Positions 16,838-25,535 of a DNA stretch of 64,000 nt are shown one piece after another. A model generated the notes under the pieces. The model had not been told where the DNA came from. It did not search any database and saw nothing but the letters and a program-made list of their open reading frames with translations. The stretch spans positions 1 through 64,000 of the forward strand of contig NZ_QQNA01000080.1 of assembly GCF_003346515.1 (NCBI RefSeq), in the 5' to 3' direction. Source of the DNA: Streptomyces corynorhini. Lineage in GTDB: Bacteria; Actinomycetota; Actinomycetes; Streptomycetales; Streptomycetaceae. Every line of letters begins with the position of its first letter. Position 1 is the first letter of the stretch. Position numbers and translations under genes: made by a program.

Positions 16838-17482
16838 ATGCCCGCATGGGAGTCCCTGAAGAACCACCAGAATCAGCTGATCCGCAAGCAGCTGGAAGGG
16901 TCGACGTTCATCGCGCCGTCCACCAGCCAGGCGATCACGGCGCTGACCGGGCCGGACATGGCGCTCCTGGCGCTGCCGGACGGCTACGCCGACCTCGGGT
17001 GGATGTCGGACGACGGAGCCCAGTACTCCGCCGACGTCTCCACCTCGGACGTCACCAGCTGGGGGGCGGTCGAGCCGACCCGCCGCGACATCACCTCGGA
17101 TGTCACCACGCTGCAGGTCAACCTGCAGGAGACCAACAAGCAGACCATCGGCCTGTACACCGGTGTCGACATGTCCGCCGTGGTGCCCGATGCCGCGTCC
17201 GGTGAGGTCGCGGTGGCCAAGCCGGACCGGCCACCGCTGCGCTACTGGCGCGTGCTGACCATCGGCGTCGACCTGTCCGACGGCGGCGAGATCTACACCG
17301 CCCGCTTCCTGCCGCGCGCGTCCGTGACGGACAAGGACGGCCAGTCCTTCAACAACCAGGACGACCCCACCACCTGGCCGGTGACCCTGACCGGCTACAT
17401 GGACTCCACCCTCGGCTACAGCGAGCGGTTCTTCTTCGCCGGGCCGGGCTGGTCGGCGCTGCTGTCCGCGATGGGCTTCTGA
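16838..17482 (+). CDS. Major tail protein (tail tube)
   Basis: 214 residues. YADLGWMSDDGAQYSADVST near the N-terminus, VTTLQVNLQETNKQTIGLY in the middle and FFFAGPGWSALLSAMGF at the C-terminus fit actinophage tail-tube proteins. Preceded by GGAAAGGGG and followed by a very strong hairpin, consistent with a highly expressed structural gene. It polymerises as hexameric rings around the tape measure. Confidence 0.85.
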   Translation: MPAWESLKNHQNQLIRKQLEGSTFIAPSTSQAITALTGPDMALLALPDGYADLGWMSDDGAQYSADVSTSDVTSWGAVEPTRRDITSDVTTLQVNLQETNKQTIGLYTGVDMSAVVPDAASGEVAVAKPDRPPLRYWRVLTIGVDLSDGGEIYTARFLPRASVTDKDGQSFNNQDDPTTWPVTLTGYMDSTLGYSERFFFAGPGWSALLSAMGF

Positions 17483-17484
17483 TC

Positions 17485-17524
17485 TCCGTGACGGCCGGGC
17501 CGGGCGGGCGCCGGCCGTCACGGA
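17485..17524 (+). terminator. 14-bp perfect hairpin after the major tail gene
   Basis: TCCGTGACGGCCGG (17485-17498) and CCGGCCGTCACGGA (17511-17524) are perfect complements with a 12-base loop, starting 2 bp after the tail-tube stop. It lacks a T-run, as many actinobacterial terminators do, and probably uncouples the level of the tail tube from downstream genes. Confidence 0.7.
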
Positions 17525-17565
17525 CACCCCGGCCCGCCTGCCCCCTACCGCGAGGGAGACCCGCG

Positions 17566-17928
17566 ATGTCCCACGATGACCAGGCCCCGGCCGAGATCGT
17601 GTTCGTGGCGCCCGGTGGCGCCACGCAGAGTGTCCAGTCCCCGGTTGCACAGGTCAGGCTGCGCGCGGCGGGATGGCGGCCGCGCACCGAGCTGGAGGCG
17701 CTCGCCGCGCGGCAGGACCCCACGGCCCGGGCCCACCTCGCACGAGCCGCCGCCTACCAGCAGCGGCGCGACGCCGAACAGGCCGAGCGCGAAGCCAGGT
17801 TCGGCGTTTCCGCCCCCGTCGCCGACAGCACCCGGCGGATCGTGCCTGCCCCCGGCGACGACAACCACGCCGCGGCGGCCGCCGACGAGGACGACGCCCG
17901 CCCGCCGCGCGGCCGTAAGTCCACGTAG
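17566..17928 (+). CDS. Hypothetical tail-region protein
   Basis: 120 residues from ATG 17566, with GAGGGAGA 6-13 bp upstream. Short beta-like start (AEIVFVAPGGATQSVQS), a helical middle with many Arg/Glu (TARAHLARAAAYQQRRDAEQ) and a disordered acidic/basic end. Lies where tail assembly or accessory genes are found. Family not recognised. Confidence 0.6.
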   Translation: MSHDDQAPAEIVFVAPGGATQSVQSPVAQVRLRAAGWRPRTELEALAARQDPTARAHLARAAAYQQRRDAEQAEREARFGVSAPVADSTRRIVPAPGDDNHAAAAADEDDARPPRGRKST

Positions 17929-17938
17929 CCGAGAGCCC

Positions 17939-18715
17939 ATGGACCTTGACGCCCTCGAGCGTGAAGGCGGCCGGAGCGCGGGCCCGTTCACCGTGCGCCA
18001 CGGCGGCCGGACTTACACGCTGGCTGATCCGTGCGATCTTCACTGGCGAACGATCGCCCGCCTGGGCGCGGACGTCGACCACGACACCCGTGTGCTGCTC
18101 GGCGACCAGGCGGACATGTTCCGGTGCACGCCCATGCCCGCCTGGAAGATGACCCGCATGGTCGCCGCGTGGCGCGAGCACCACGGCCTGGGCAACCCCG
18201 ACCGGCTCCTCTCCCTCCTCGACCGGTACAGCGAGGCGATCGACGCCGACCTGGCCGACCGGGGATGGGACCTCGCCCAGCTGTGGGCCCGGCGGCGCTG
18301 GCGGTTCATCCTCAACATCGTGGAGCATCTGCCGTCCGCATCGCACACGCTCACCGCGATGGCCGACGACGACGAGCTGGCCGCACAGATACCCGAGCCG
18401 GAGCCCGGGCCCCCGCCGCTGGCCGGGTGGTCCCCGGAGATCGCCACGCTCACGCTGATCGCTGACCGGCTCGGCGAGGTCGTCACCGCGATCCACAACA
18501 CCACCGCGAAGAAGCCGGGAAAGCCGCCTCCGCCGCTGCCTCGCCCGCAGACCGCCCACGACCGGCTCGCCCGGCGGCGCCGCCGGGCGAGCCACCAGCT
18601 CATCAAGGACCGGCTGCTGGAGGCATCCACACGGGGCCGCCCCACCATGGCCGCGGCCCCGGCTGCCGACGCCCGGCACGCCGCACACCGCACACACACG
18701 AACACGAGAGGCTGA
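17939..18715 (+). CDS. Tail assembly chaperone-like protein
   Basis: 258 residues, starting 10 bp after the previous stop. The N-terminus has FTVRHGGRTYTLADPCDLHW, and the core LLSLLDRYSEAIDADLADRG then WARRRWRFILNIVEHLP is the pattern of actinophage proteins encoded just before the tape measure and generally assigned to tail assembly. The C-terminus is basic and disordered. No slippery site linking it to the neighbouring frame was found. Confidence 0.65.
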   Translation: MDLDALEREGGRSAGPFTVRHGGRTYTLADPCDLHWRTIARLGADVDHDTRVLLGDQADMFRCTPMPAWKMTRMVAAWREHHGLGNPDRLLSLLDRYSEAIDADLADRGWDLAQLWARRRWRFILNIVEHLPSASHTLTAMADDDELAAQIPEPEPGPPPLAGWSPEIATLTLIADRLGEVVTAIHNTTAKKPGKPPPPLPRPQTAHDRLARRRRRASHQLIKDRLLEASTRGRPTMAAAPAADARHAAHRTHTNTRG

Positions 18716-18718
18716 CCC

Positions 18719-18982
18719 ATGTTCATCAGCTTCCGGCTCGACCACCGTGGTCTGGCCGACCTCCTGAAACACGAGGCGATGGGCCGCGCGGTCGACACCG
18801 CGGCCCAGGCCGTCGCCCAGGGCGCACGCTCCCGCCTCCCTGATGCCACCGTCACGGTCGCCTCCCAGGTCACCGACCGACACCGGGCCACCGTGATGGT
18901 CCAGGACCGCCGTGCCGACGGCCGCGCCGAGCTGATCGGCGCGGCGCGCGCCGCCGGGCTCCAGGTCCACGAACACCGCTGA
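18719..18982 (+). CDS. Small HK97 gp10-like (tail completion) protein
   Basis: 87 residues. FRLDHRGLADLLKHEAMG then RAVDTAAQAVAQGARSRLPD and a strand pair ending ELIGAARAAGLQVHEH resemble the HK97 gp10/minor tail Z family that joins tail to head. The gene begins 3 bp after the preceding stop. Its position after the assembly gene, rather than between stopper and terminator, is unusual. Confidence 0.55.
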   Translation: MFISFRLDHRGLADLLKHEAMGRAVDTAAQAVAQGARSRLPDATVTVASQVTDRHRATVMVQDRRADGRAELIGAARAAGLQVHEHR

Positions 18983-19015
18983 CCCCAGCACCCGCCCATG
19001 CAGAAAGGCCCGCCC

Positions 19016-19351
19016 ATGACCACCACCAAGCGTCGTCCCGACGACCAGCCGTTCGACTTCAACCTCGACGCAGCCCAGCCCGACGCCGAACTGACCCCCT
19101 GGGTCGTCCAGTGGAACTCGCGCCGTTGGACCTTCGCGCACATGCAGTCGCTCGACTGCTGGGAGCTGCTGGCCTCCGCCCGCAAGGGGGAGGTCGGCGC
19201 GATGCTCGGCTCCTTCCAGACCGGAATGGGCAAGGCCGAGTTCGCAGAGTTCGAGAAGATCCCGCTGCCCCAGTACAAGCTGAAGGCCCTGTTCAAGGGC
19301 TGGCTGGAGCACTGCGGCCTGGACGAGGACGGCAACCCGCTCCCCTCCTGA
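19016..19351 (+). CDS. Tail assembly protein upstream of tape measure
   Basis: 111 residues from ATG 19016, with AGAAAGG about 9 bp upstream; an in-frame ATG at 18998 has no ribosome-binding site. Reads PFDFNLDAAQPDAELTPWVV, WTFAHMQSLDCWELLASARK and PLPQYKLKALFKGWLEHCGL, the pattern of tail assembly chaperones (G-like) that bind the tape measure. The following gap of 80 bp has no frameshift extension. Confidence 0.7.
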   Translation: MTTTKRRPDDQPFDFNLDAAQPDAELTPWVVQWNSRRWTFAHMQSLDCWELLASARKGEVGAMLGSFQTGMGKAEFAEFEKIPLPQYKLKALFKGWLEHCGLDEDGNPLPS

Positions 19352-19431
19352 ACCACCAGCAGCACCCCGGCCCCTCAACTGAACAGCGGCCACCGCGCCG
19401 TCACCCGACCTGAACACAAGGAGGTGGCGGC

Positions 19432-22400
19432 GTGGCGACTGCTGGATACGGGGTCCTGCAGATCATCCCCTCGATGCGCGGCATCGAGGGCGCGATCCGC
19501 CGGCAGCTCGGCGCCCCCGCCGTACGCAGCGCGGCGACGGCGGCGGGCCGCGACGTCGGCGGCCGGTTCTCCGACGGCCTGTCCGCCGGCGGCAAGGCCG
19601 TCAAGGACACCGGCGCCAAACTCACCAGCTTCGTGACCGCGCCGATCGCCGCGATCGGCATCGGCGTCATCAAGACCGCCGGCGACTTCCAGAAGTCGAT
19701 GAACAAGGTCAAAGCCGTGAGCGGCGCGACGGGCGACGAGTTCGAGGCCCTGCGCAACCAGGCCAAGGACCTCGGCGCCACCACCCAGTACTCGGCGGGT
19801 GAAGCGGCTGATGCCATGGGCTTTTTGGCTATGGCTGGGTTCAAGACCAAAGACATCATGACCGCGCTGCCCGGCGTGCTGAACCTGGCGGCCGCCGGGA
19901 ACATCGACCTCGCGCAGGCCGCCGACATCGCCTCCAACGTCCTGTCCGGCTACGCCATGAAGGCCGACGAGATCAGCCGGGTGAACGACGTCATGGCCAG
20001 AACTTTCACCAGCTCGAACGTCGACATGACGATGCTCGGCGAGTCGATGAAGTACGTCGCGCCGGTCGCCTCCGCCCTGGGAGTCGAGTTCGAGGAGACC
20101 TCGGCGGCCATCGGCCTGCTCGGCAACGCCGGCATCCAGGGGAGCCAGGCCGGTACGACGCTGCGTATGTCGCTGGCCCGGCTGGCCGCGCCCCCCAAGC
20201 GCGCGGCCGCCGCCCTGAACAAGCTCGGCATCCAGGTCAAGGACAGCAGCGGCAAGATGCTGCCGCTGGTCGACATCATCGGGCAGTTGGAGAAGGCCGG
20301 CGCCGACACGAGCCAGATGATGGCGATCTTCGGGATCGAGGCCGGGCCCGGCATGCAGGCCCTCGTCTCCCAGGGCTCCAAGGCGATGCGCACCCTCACC
20401 CAGGACCTGCGCGACTCCGGCGGCACCGCCGAGCACATCGCGACCGTCCAGATGGAAGGCTTCAACGGCGCGCTGATCGGCCTCAAGTCTGCGCTCGAGG
20501 GTCTGGCCATCGAAATCGCGGACGCGGGGATCCTCGACTGGGCCACCCAGTTCGCCACCGTCGTCACCGGCCTGGTGCGCCAGGTGTCGGCCGGCTCACC
20601 CCAGATCTTCAAGCTCGGCACCGTCGTCGCCCTGGTCGCCGCGATCATCGGCCCGGCCCTGGTCCTGCTCGGGATCGGCCTGACCGGCGCCGGCACCGCG
20701 CTCACCTTCCTGCTGTCCCCGGTCGGCGCGCTCATCGGCGCCGCTGTGCTGCTCGGCGGCGCGCTCGCCGCCGCCTACGCCACCAGCCGGCCCTTCCGCG
20801 ACTTCGTCAACGACCTCGCGGGCCGGGCGCTGCGCGGCCTGATCGACACGTTCCAGGCCGTCAAGGCGGCGGCCCTGGACCAGCTGCTGCCTGCCCTGGC
20901 CCGGCTGTGGCAGACGTTCGGCGCGAAGGCCCTGCCGCCCCTGATGGCGCTGGCGACAACGCTGGGCTCCAAGGTGATGCCCGTCCTGCGGGCCCTGGCC
21001 GTGGTCATCGTCGGCACCCTCGGCCCCGTCCTCATCGACATCGGCCGCTGGCTCCTGGCCTACGTACTGCCGCCCGCTCTCACCGTCGCAGACGTCGTCG
21101 GCGGTGTACTGCTGACCGCCCTCGTCGCCGTCGTCATGGCCGGTATCGGCGTGGTGACGTGGCTGCGGGACATGGGCGTGTGGCTCACGCCGCTCGCGAT
21201 CCTGATCGGCGGCGTCGCCCTGGCGATGTCCGCGCAGGCCATCGCGACCGGCACTGTGACCGCCGTGTTCGCCCTCTACCGCACAGCGATCCTCCTGGGC
21301 ACCGCCGTCACCAACGGCTTCGCCGTCGCCCAGGGCACCCTGACCGCGGTGATGGCCCTCAACCCGATCACCCTGATCGTGATCGCGCTGGTCGCCCTCG
21401 GAGCCGCGCTCGTCATCGCCTGGAAGCACAGCGACACCTTCCGCGCAATCGTGACGGGTGCCTGGGACGGCATCAAGTCGGCAGTCTCAGCGACCTGGGG
21501 ATTCCTCCAACTCGTCTTCGACGGCTTCATGACCGGGCTGCGCGCGATCGGCGCCGCCGCGATGTGGCTGTGGAACAACGCCCTCTCGCCGGCGTTCGGG
21601 TTCATCGGCATGGCCGCACGGATCCTCGCCACGATCATCGTCGTCGCCCTGGTCCTGCCCGCCGTCGCGGCGTTCAAGGCCGTGGGGGCCATCGCCGCCT
21701 GGCTCTGGGGAACAGTCCTGCAGCCGCTTTTCACCAACATCGGCGCGCTCGCCGTGTGGCTGTGGACCACGGCGCTGAAGCCGTCCCTCGACGCCATCGC
21801 GAAAGCCTTTGGCGCCATGGGCTCCGCCGCCGTGTGGCTGTGGAACAACGGCATCAAACCGTCCCTCGACTCCATCGCCAGCAAAGCGAAATGGCTGTGG
21901 AACAGCGGCGTCAAACCGCCGTTCGACCTTCTGAAGAAGGGCATCACCTCCGTTGGCGACGGCGCCACGTGGCTGTGGAGCAAGGCCGTCAGGCCGTCCC
22001 TCGACTCCATCGCCGACAAGGCGAAATGGCTGTGGAACGGCGCCCTGAAAATCTCTTTCGACCTCATCAAGTCCGGAGTGGGCAAGATGGGCGCAGCCTT
22101 CGAGAGGGCGAAGGACGCCATCAAACGGGCCTGGGACAAGCTCGAAGGGATCTCCCGGACACCCGTCAAATTCATCATCGGCACCGTCTACAACGGCGGC
22201 ATCGTCCCCACCTGGAACCGAGTCGCGAAAGCCTTCGGAGCGCCGACGCTCAGTGAGCAGAAACTGCCGGCAGGGTTCGCGCGCGGCGGTCCCGTCTACG
22301 GCGCAGGCACCGAGACCTCCGATGACGTACCCGCCTGGCTGTCCCGCGACGAACACGTCTGGGCGGCGAAGGAAGTACGGGGTGCCGGCGGCCACGGCGC

Positions 22401-23337
22401 GGTCCTGGCGCTGCGGAAGTGGGCGGCGGCCGGCGGCACCGGCGACGCTCCCGGGTTCGCGCAGGGCGGTGGCCTGTTCGGCTGGGTCAAGAACACCGCC
22501 TCCAAGGGTCTGGACCTCGCCTCTTCCGGCATCAGCTGGCTGAAGGACGGCATCAAGGCGTCCGCGCAGGCCGGTATGAACGCCCTCGTGAAACCGCTGA
22601 TCGACAAGATCTCCGGGTCCGCGTCGCTGTACAAGGACATGGTCACGAGAGTCCCGAAGAAGATGCTCACCAGCCTCTTCGACTTCTCCGGCAAGGCCGA
22701 CACCGCGCTGGAGAAGGCGGGGATCGGGGGGAAGGGCTTCAGGGCCGGCCTCGCCTGGGCCCGCACCCAGGCCGGGAAAAAATACCAGTGGGGCGGCAAC
22801 GGCAACCCCAGCTGGGACTGCTCCGGTCTGGTCTCCGCAATCGAGTCCGTCATCCGCGGCGAGAAGCCTCATCGCAGGTGGGCCACCGGCGCGTTCTCCG
22901 GGGCAACGGCACCGCCCGGCTGGGTCCTCGGCGCCAAGTCCCCGTACATGATCGGCATCACCAACCGGGGCGTCGGCCACACCGCCGGAACGATCAACGG
23001 CACCAACGTCGAAAGCCGAGGCGGCGACGGCGTGGTCATCGGCAGCAGGGCCCGCAGCTACATGGACCCGCTGTTCACCCACCGGTACGCGCTGAAGACC
23101 TACGACAACGGCGGCCAGCTCCCGCCCGGCTACAGCACCGTCTACAACGGCACCCGCCGACCCGAGCGGGTCCTGACCGACCGGCAGTGGGACGCCCTGT
23201 CCACCGCAGCCCACAGCGGCACCGGCGGAGACACCCACTACACGATCAACGCCCGTACGGCCGACTTCACCGTGCGGCAGCTCGACACCCTCCAGCGCCA
23301 GCAGGAAGCGCGGGCCCGCGTGGGACGCCCCCGATAA
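19432..23337 (+). CDS. Tape measure protein with NlpC/P60-type domain
   Basis: 1301 residues from GTG 19432, 4 bp after GGAGGTGG. The N-terminal 350 residues form a TP901-type tape measure domain (MNKVKAVSGATGDEFEALRN, YSAGEAADAMGFLAMAGF). Many hydrophobic helices follow. Residues about 710-880 carry seven WLW motifs (first Trp at 712, 757, 776, 802, 821, 847, 866) alternating 19 and 26 apart. A C-terminal cysteine-peptidase domain has YQWGGNGNPSWDCSGL with catalytic-type Cys 1130 and GVGHTAG with His 1183. It sets tail length; the peptidase probably opens cell-wall peptide bonds during entry. Confidence 0.93.
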   Translation: MATAGYGVLQIIPSMRGIEGAIRRQLGAPAVRSAATAAGRDVGGRFSDGLSAGGKAVKDTGAKLTSFVTAPIAAIGIGVIKTAGDFQKSMNKVKAVSGATGDEFEALRNQAKDLGATTQYSAGEAADAMGFLAMAGFKTKDIMTALPGVLNLAAAGNIDLAQAADIASNVLSGYAMKADEISRVNDVMARTFTSSNVDMTMLGESMKYVAPVASALGVEFEETSAAIGLLGNAGIQGSQAGTTLRMSLARLAAPPKRAAAALNKLGIQVKDSSGKMLPLVDIIGQLEKAGADTSQMMAIFGIEAGPGMQALVSQGSKAMRTLTQDLRDSGGTAEHIATVQMEGFNGALIGLKSALEGLAIEIADAGILDWATQFATVVTGLVRQVSAGSPQIFKLGTVVALVAAIIGPALVLLGIGLTGAGTALTFLLSPVGALIGAAVLLGGALAAAYATSRPFRDFVNDLAGRALRGLIDTFQAVKAAALDQLLPALARLWQTFGAKALPPLMALATTLGSKVMPVLRALAVVIVGTLGPVLIDIGRWLLAYVLPPALTVADVVGGVLLTALVAVVMAGIGVVTWLRDMGVWLTPLAILIGGVALAMSAQAIATGTVTAVFALYRTAILLGTAVTNGFAVAQGTLTAVMALNPITLIVIALVALGAALVIAWKHSDTFRAIVTGAWDGIKSAVSATWGFLQLVFDGFMTGLRAIGAAAMWLWNNALSPAFGFIGMAARILATIIVVALVLPAVAAFKAVGAIAAWLWGTVLQPLFTNIGALAVWLWTTALKPSLDAIAKAFGAMGSAAVWLWNNGIKPSLDSIASKAKWLWNSGVKPPFDLLKKGITSVGDGATWLWSKAVRPSLDSIADKAKWLWNGALKISFDLIKSGVGKMGAAFERAKDAIKRAWDKLEGISRTPVKFIIGTVYNGGIVPTWNRVAKAFGAPTLSEQKLPAGFARGGPVYGAGTETSDDVPAWLSRDEHVWAAKEVRGAGGHGAVLALRKWAAAGGTGDAPGFAQGGGLFGWVKNTASKGLDLASSGISWLKDGIKASAQAGMNALVKPLIDKISGSASLYKDMVTRVPKKMLTSLFDFSGKADTALEKAGIGGKGFRAGLAWARTQAGKKYQWGGNGNPSWDCSGLVSAIESVIRGEKPHRRWATGAFSGATAPPGWVLGAKSPYMIGITNRGVGHTAGTINGTNVESRGGDGVVIGSRARSYMDPLFTHRYALKTYDNGGQLPPGYSTVYNGTRRPERVLTDRQWDALSTAAHSGTGGDTHYTINARTADFTVRQLDTLQRQQEARARVGRPR

Positions 23338-23339
23338 GA

Positions 23340-23377
23340 CGGCACGCCCGGCCCGCGCCCGCGCGCCGGGCGTGCCG
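23340..23377 (+). terminator. 13-bp hairpin after the tape measure gene
   Basis: CGGCACGCCCGGC (23340-23352) and GCCGGGCGTGCCG (23365-23377) are exact complements with a 12-base loop, lying 2 bp after the tape measure stop. No T-run follows, so it may protect the transcript end or attenuate. Confidence 0.6.
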
Positions 23378-23403
23378 TAGCCCTGACGACGACGGAGGCG
23401 CCC

Positions 23404-24366
23404 ATGCCGCTCATCACCAGCCCGGTTCTCACGCCGCCGCGCCCTCCCCAGCCACCACCCGTACTGCCGGAGATCGGGTTCGCCACCGCCACCTACACCG
23501 CGCCGAACGGCGAGGTGTGGCCGTTGAGCGACGACCAGCGGGGATGGTTCACGCTCGCCGACGGCGTCTCCGGGCTCGGTGCGGCGCCCGTGGACCTGAC
23601 CACGGACGCGCACCCACGCGGCGGCTCCCGGCTGCGGCACGTCCAGCCGCAGTCACGCACCATCGTGTGGCCGCTGCACGTCTACAGCGACAGCACGCAC
23701 ATGGAGTTCGTGACCCGCTGGCGCGCGCTCGCGGCAGCGTTCACGCGGACGCTGCGCGAGGGCCCCGGCGTCCTGGAGATCGCCCGTCCCGACGGCACCC
23801 GCCGCCAGATCAAGGTCATCTATCAGGAAGGGTTCGAGGGACGGGGCACACAGGGCTCGGGGATCGTTTCCGACACCGCGGTCCTCACCCTGTACTGCGA
23901 AGATCCCTACTGGGTCGACCCGGTCGGGGTCACCGTGCACCGTGAACACGCCGTCGGCAGCAGCTTCTTCGAGCCCTACCCGACGATCTCCAGCGGCCAG
24001 GTCCTCGGCGCCACCACCATCGACAACCCCGGCGACGTCCTCGTATGGCCCACCTGGGTCATCACCGGACCCGCCGCGTCGATCACCTTCACCCACACCC
24101 ATACCGGCCAGGCGTTCACCCTCAACCCCAGCTCCCCGGCGGTAGGCCACGGCAACCTCCAGGCCGGGCAGCGGGTGACGGTCAGCACCGACCCGCCCCG
24201 CGTCCGCTACCAGAGCGGCGCGAACTGGATCGGCGCGCTCAACTGGCCCGGCGCACAGCTGTGGCCGCTGCGCCCGGGCGCGAATCCGGTGACCTTCCAG
24301 CTCAACGGATCCGGCCCCGGATCAGCGGTCGACCTGGTGTTCAACCCGCGCTACGAAACGGCCTGA
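23404..24366 (+). CDS. Distal tail protein (Dit-like)
   Basis: 320 residues. A Pro-rich leader precedes ATATYTAPNGEVWPLSDDQR and the conserved-type core TIVWPLHVYSDSTHMEFVTR, then the ARPDGTRRQIKVIYQEGFEG and VLTLYCEDPYWVDP elements of siphophage Dit/tail component proteins, with a C-terminal beta-sandwich (TIDNPGDVLVWPTWVITGPA). Dit forms the hub at the tail tip. Standard place directly after the tape measure. Confidence 0.85.
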   Translation: MPLITSPVLTPPRPPQPPPVLPEIGFATATYTAPNGEVWPLSDDQRGWFTLADGVSGLGAAPVDLTTDAHPRGGSRLRHVQPQSRTIVWPLHVYSDSTHMEFVTRWRALAAAFTRTLREGPGVLEIARPDGTRRQIKVIYQEGFEGRGTQGSGIVSDTAVLTLYCEDPYWVDPVGVTVHREHAVGSSFFEPYPTISSGQVLGATTIDNPGDVLVWPTWVITGPAASITFTHTHTGQAFTLNPSSPAVGHGNLQAGQRVTVSTDPPRVRYQSGANWIGALNWPGAQLWPLRPGANPVTFQLNGSGPGSAVDLVFNPRYETA

Positions 24367-24367
24367 C

Positions 24368-25531
24368 ATGACACTCGAACTTCTCGTCACCGACCGGAAC
24401 ATGGTCATCCAGGGCGACCCGATCGACGGCTGGACCAGCCTCGACTGCACGCGCCGCTTCAACGAACCGGCCTCCGGCACAGTGGAACTGCCGGCCCGGC
24501 CCGAGGTGATGGCCCAGCTGCAGCCCGGCACCCGGATCATCGTGATCCGCGACGGCGCGATCTGGATGGCCGGCCCTCTCGAGATCCCGCAGGACTTCAT
24601 CTGGTCGATCAGCGACGAGGGACAGCCCGACCCCGGGAAAGTCAGCGTCGCGTTCACCGACGACCTGGCCGTGCCCGCCGGATACCTCACCTGGCCGCTG
24701 CCCGCCAGCGCCTGGTCCGCGCAACCGGCGTCCGCGTCCCGGGAGATCGCCACCGCCAACGCGGAGACGATCATCCGGACCCTGGTCAACGAACAGTGCG
24801 GGCCCGGCGCCCAGAGCGCCCGGCGCATCCCGCACTTCGCGCTCGCGCCACCGGCCGGAGTCGGCGCGACCACCACCCTCAGCACGCGCTTCGAGGGCCT
24901 CCTCGCCGCCTGCCGCCGCGTTGCCCTCAACGGCGGCAACCTGGGCTTCCGCACCCGCCAGGACGCCGCCCAGATCCTGTTCGACGTCTACGCCCCGGCC
25001 GACAAGACCGCCACAGCCCGCTTCTCCGCCGGCCTCGGCAACCTCCGATCCGTTGGCTTCAAAATGTCCGCGCCGACCGTCACCCACGCCCTCGTGTCCG
25101 GAAACGAAGTCGACCCCCCAGCGTCCCGCGCCTTCGTCCAGGCCGCCGACGCCGCGGCGGCCGCCGCCTGGTGGCGCGTCGAGCAGCACGTGGACGGCGG
25201 CGGCGACAACGACACCACCGGCGAACTCACCGTCGCCGGACGCACCGCGCTCGCCGAAGGATCGGCGCCGGTCGAACTGTCCACCACCACCGTCGACACC
25301 CCCGACCTGATGGCGGGCCGGGACTTCGACCTCGGCGACCGCGTCACCGTCGAACTGCCCACCGGACTGGAGGTCACCGACATCGTCCGCAACATCCACC
25401 TGCAGGCCACCCCGACCTCCGGCGAATACGTCAGCACCCTGATCGGCTCACCGGAATCGAGCACCGACCCGCAGACCGTACGGCTCATCCGCGATCTGAG
25501 CCGCAGGCTCGGCCGACTGGAAGCGAGGTAA
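24368..25531 (+). CDS. ReqiPepy6 Gp37-like tail-tip protein
   Basis: 387 residues beginning 1 bp after the Dit stop. It matches the pattern of the siphovirus Gp37-like family: N-terminal beta domain (TSLDCTRRFNEPASGTVEL), GTRIIVIRDGAIWMAGPLEI, and a long middle ending DLMAGRDFDLGDRVTVELP and ATPTSGEYVSTLIGSPES. This family occupies the tail-associated lysin/baseplate hub position in actinophages. Ends with a short basic coiled segment (LIRDLSRRLGRLEAR). Confidence 0.82.
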   Translation: MTLELLVTDRNMVIQGDPIDGWTSLDCTRRFNEPASGTVELPARPEVMAQLQPGTRIIVIRDGAIWMAGPLEIPQDFIWSISDEGQPDPGKVSVAFTDDLAVPAGYLTWPLPASAWSAQPASASREIATANAETIIRTLVNEQCGPGAQSARRIPHFALAPPAGVGATTTLSTRFEGLLAACRRVALNGGNLGFRTRQDAAQILFDVYAPADKTATARFSAGLGNLRSVGFKMSAPTVTHALVSGNEVDPPASRAFVQAADAAAAAAWWRVEQHVDGGGDNDTTGELTVAGRTALAEGSAPVELSTTTVDTPDLMAGRDFDLGDRVTVELPTGLEVTDIVRNIHLQATPTSGEYVSTLIGSPESSTDPQTVRLIRDLSRRLGRLEAR

Positions 25532-25535
25532 CCCC

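Noticed and set aside
21487-23640. Minus-strand open frame of 717 codons over the tape measure gene
   Set aside because: Antisense shadow of a strongly supported plus-strand gene; no motif.
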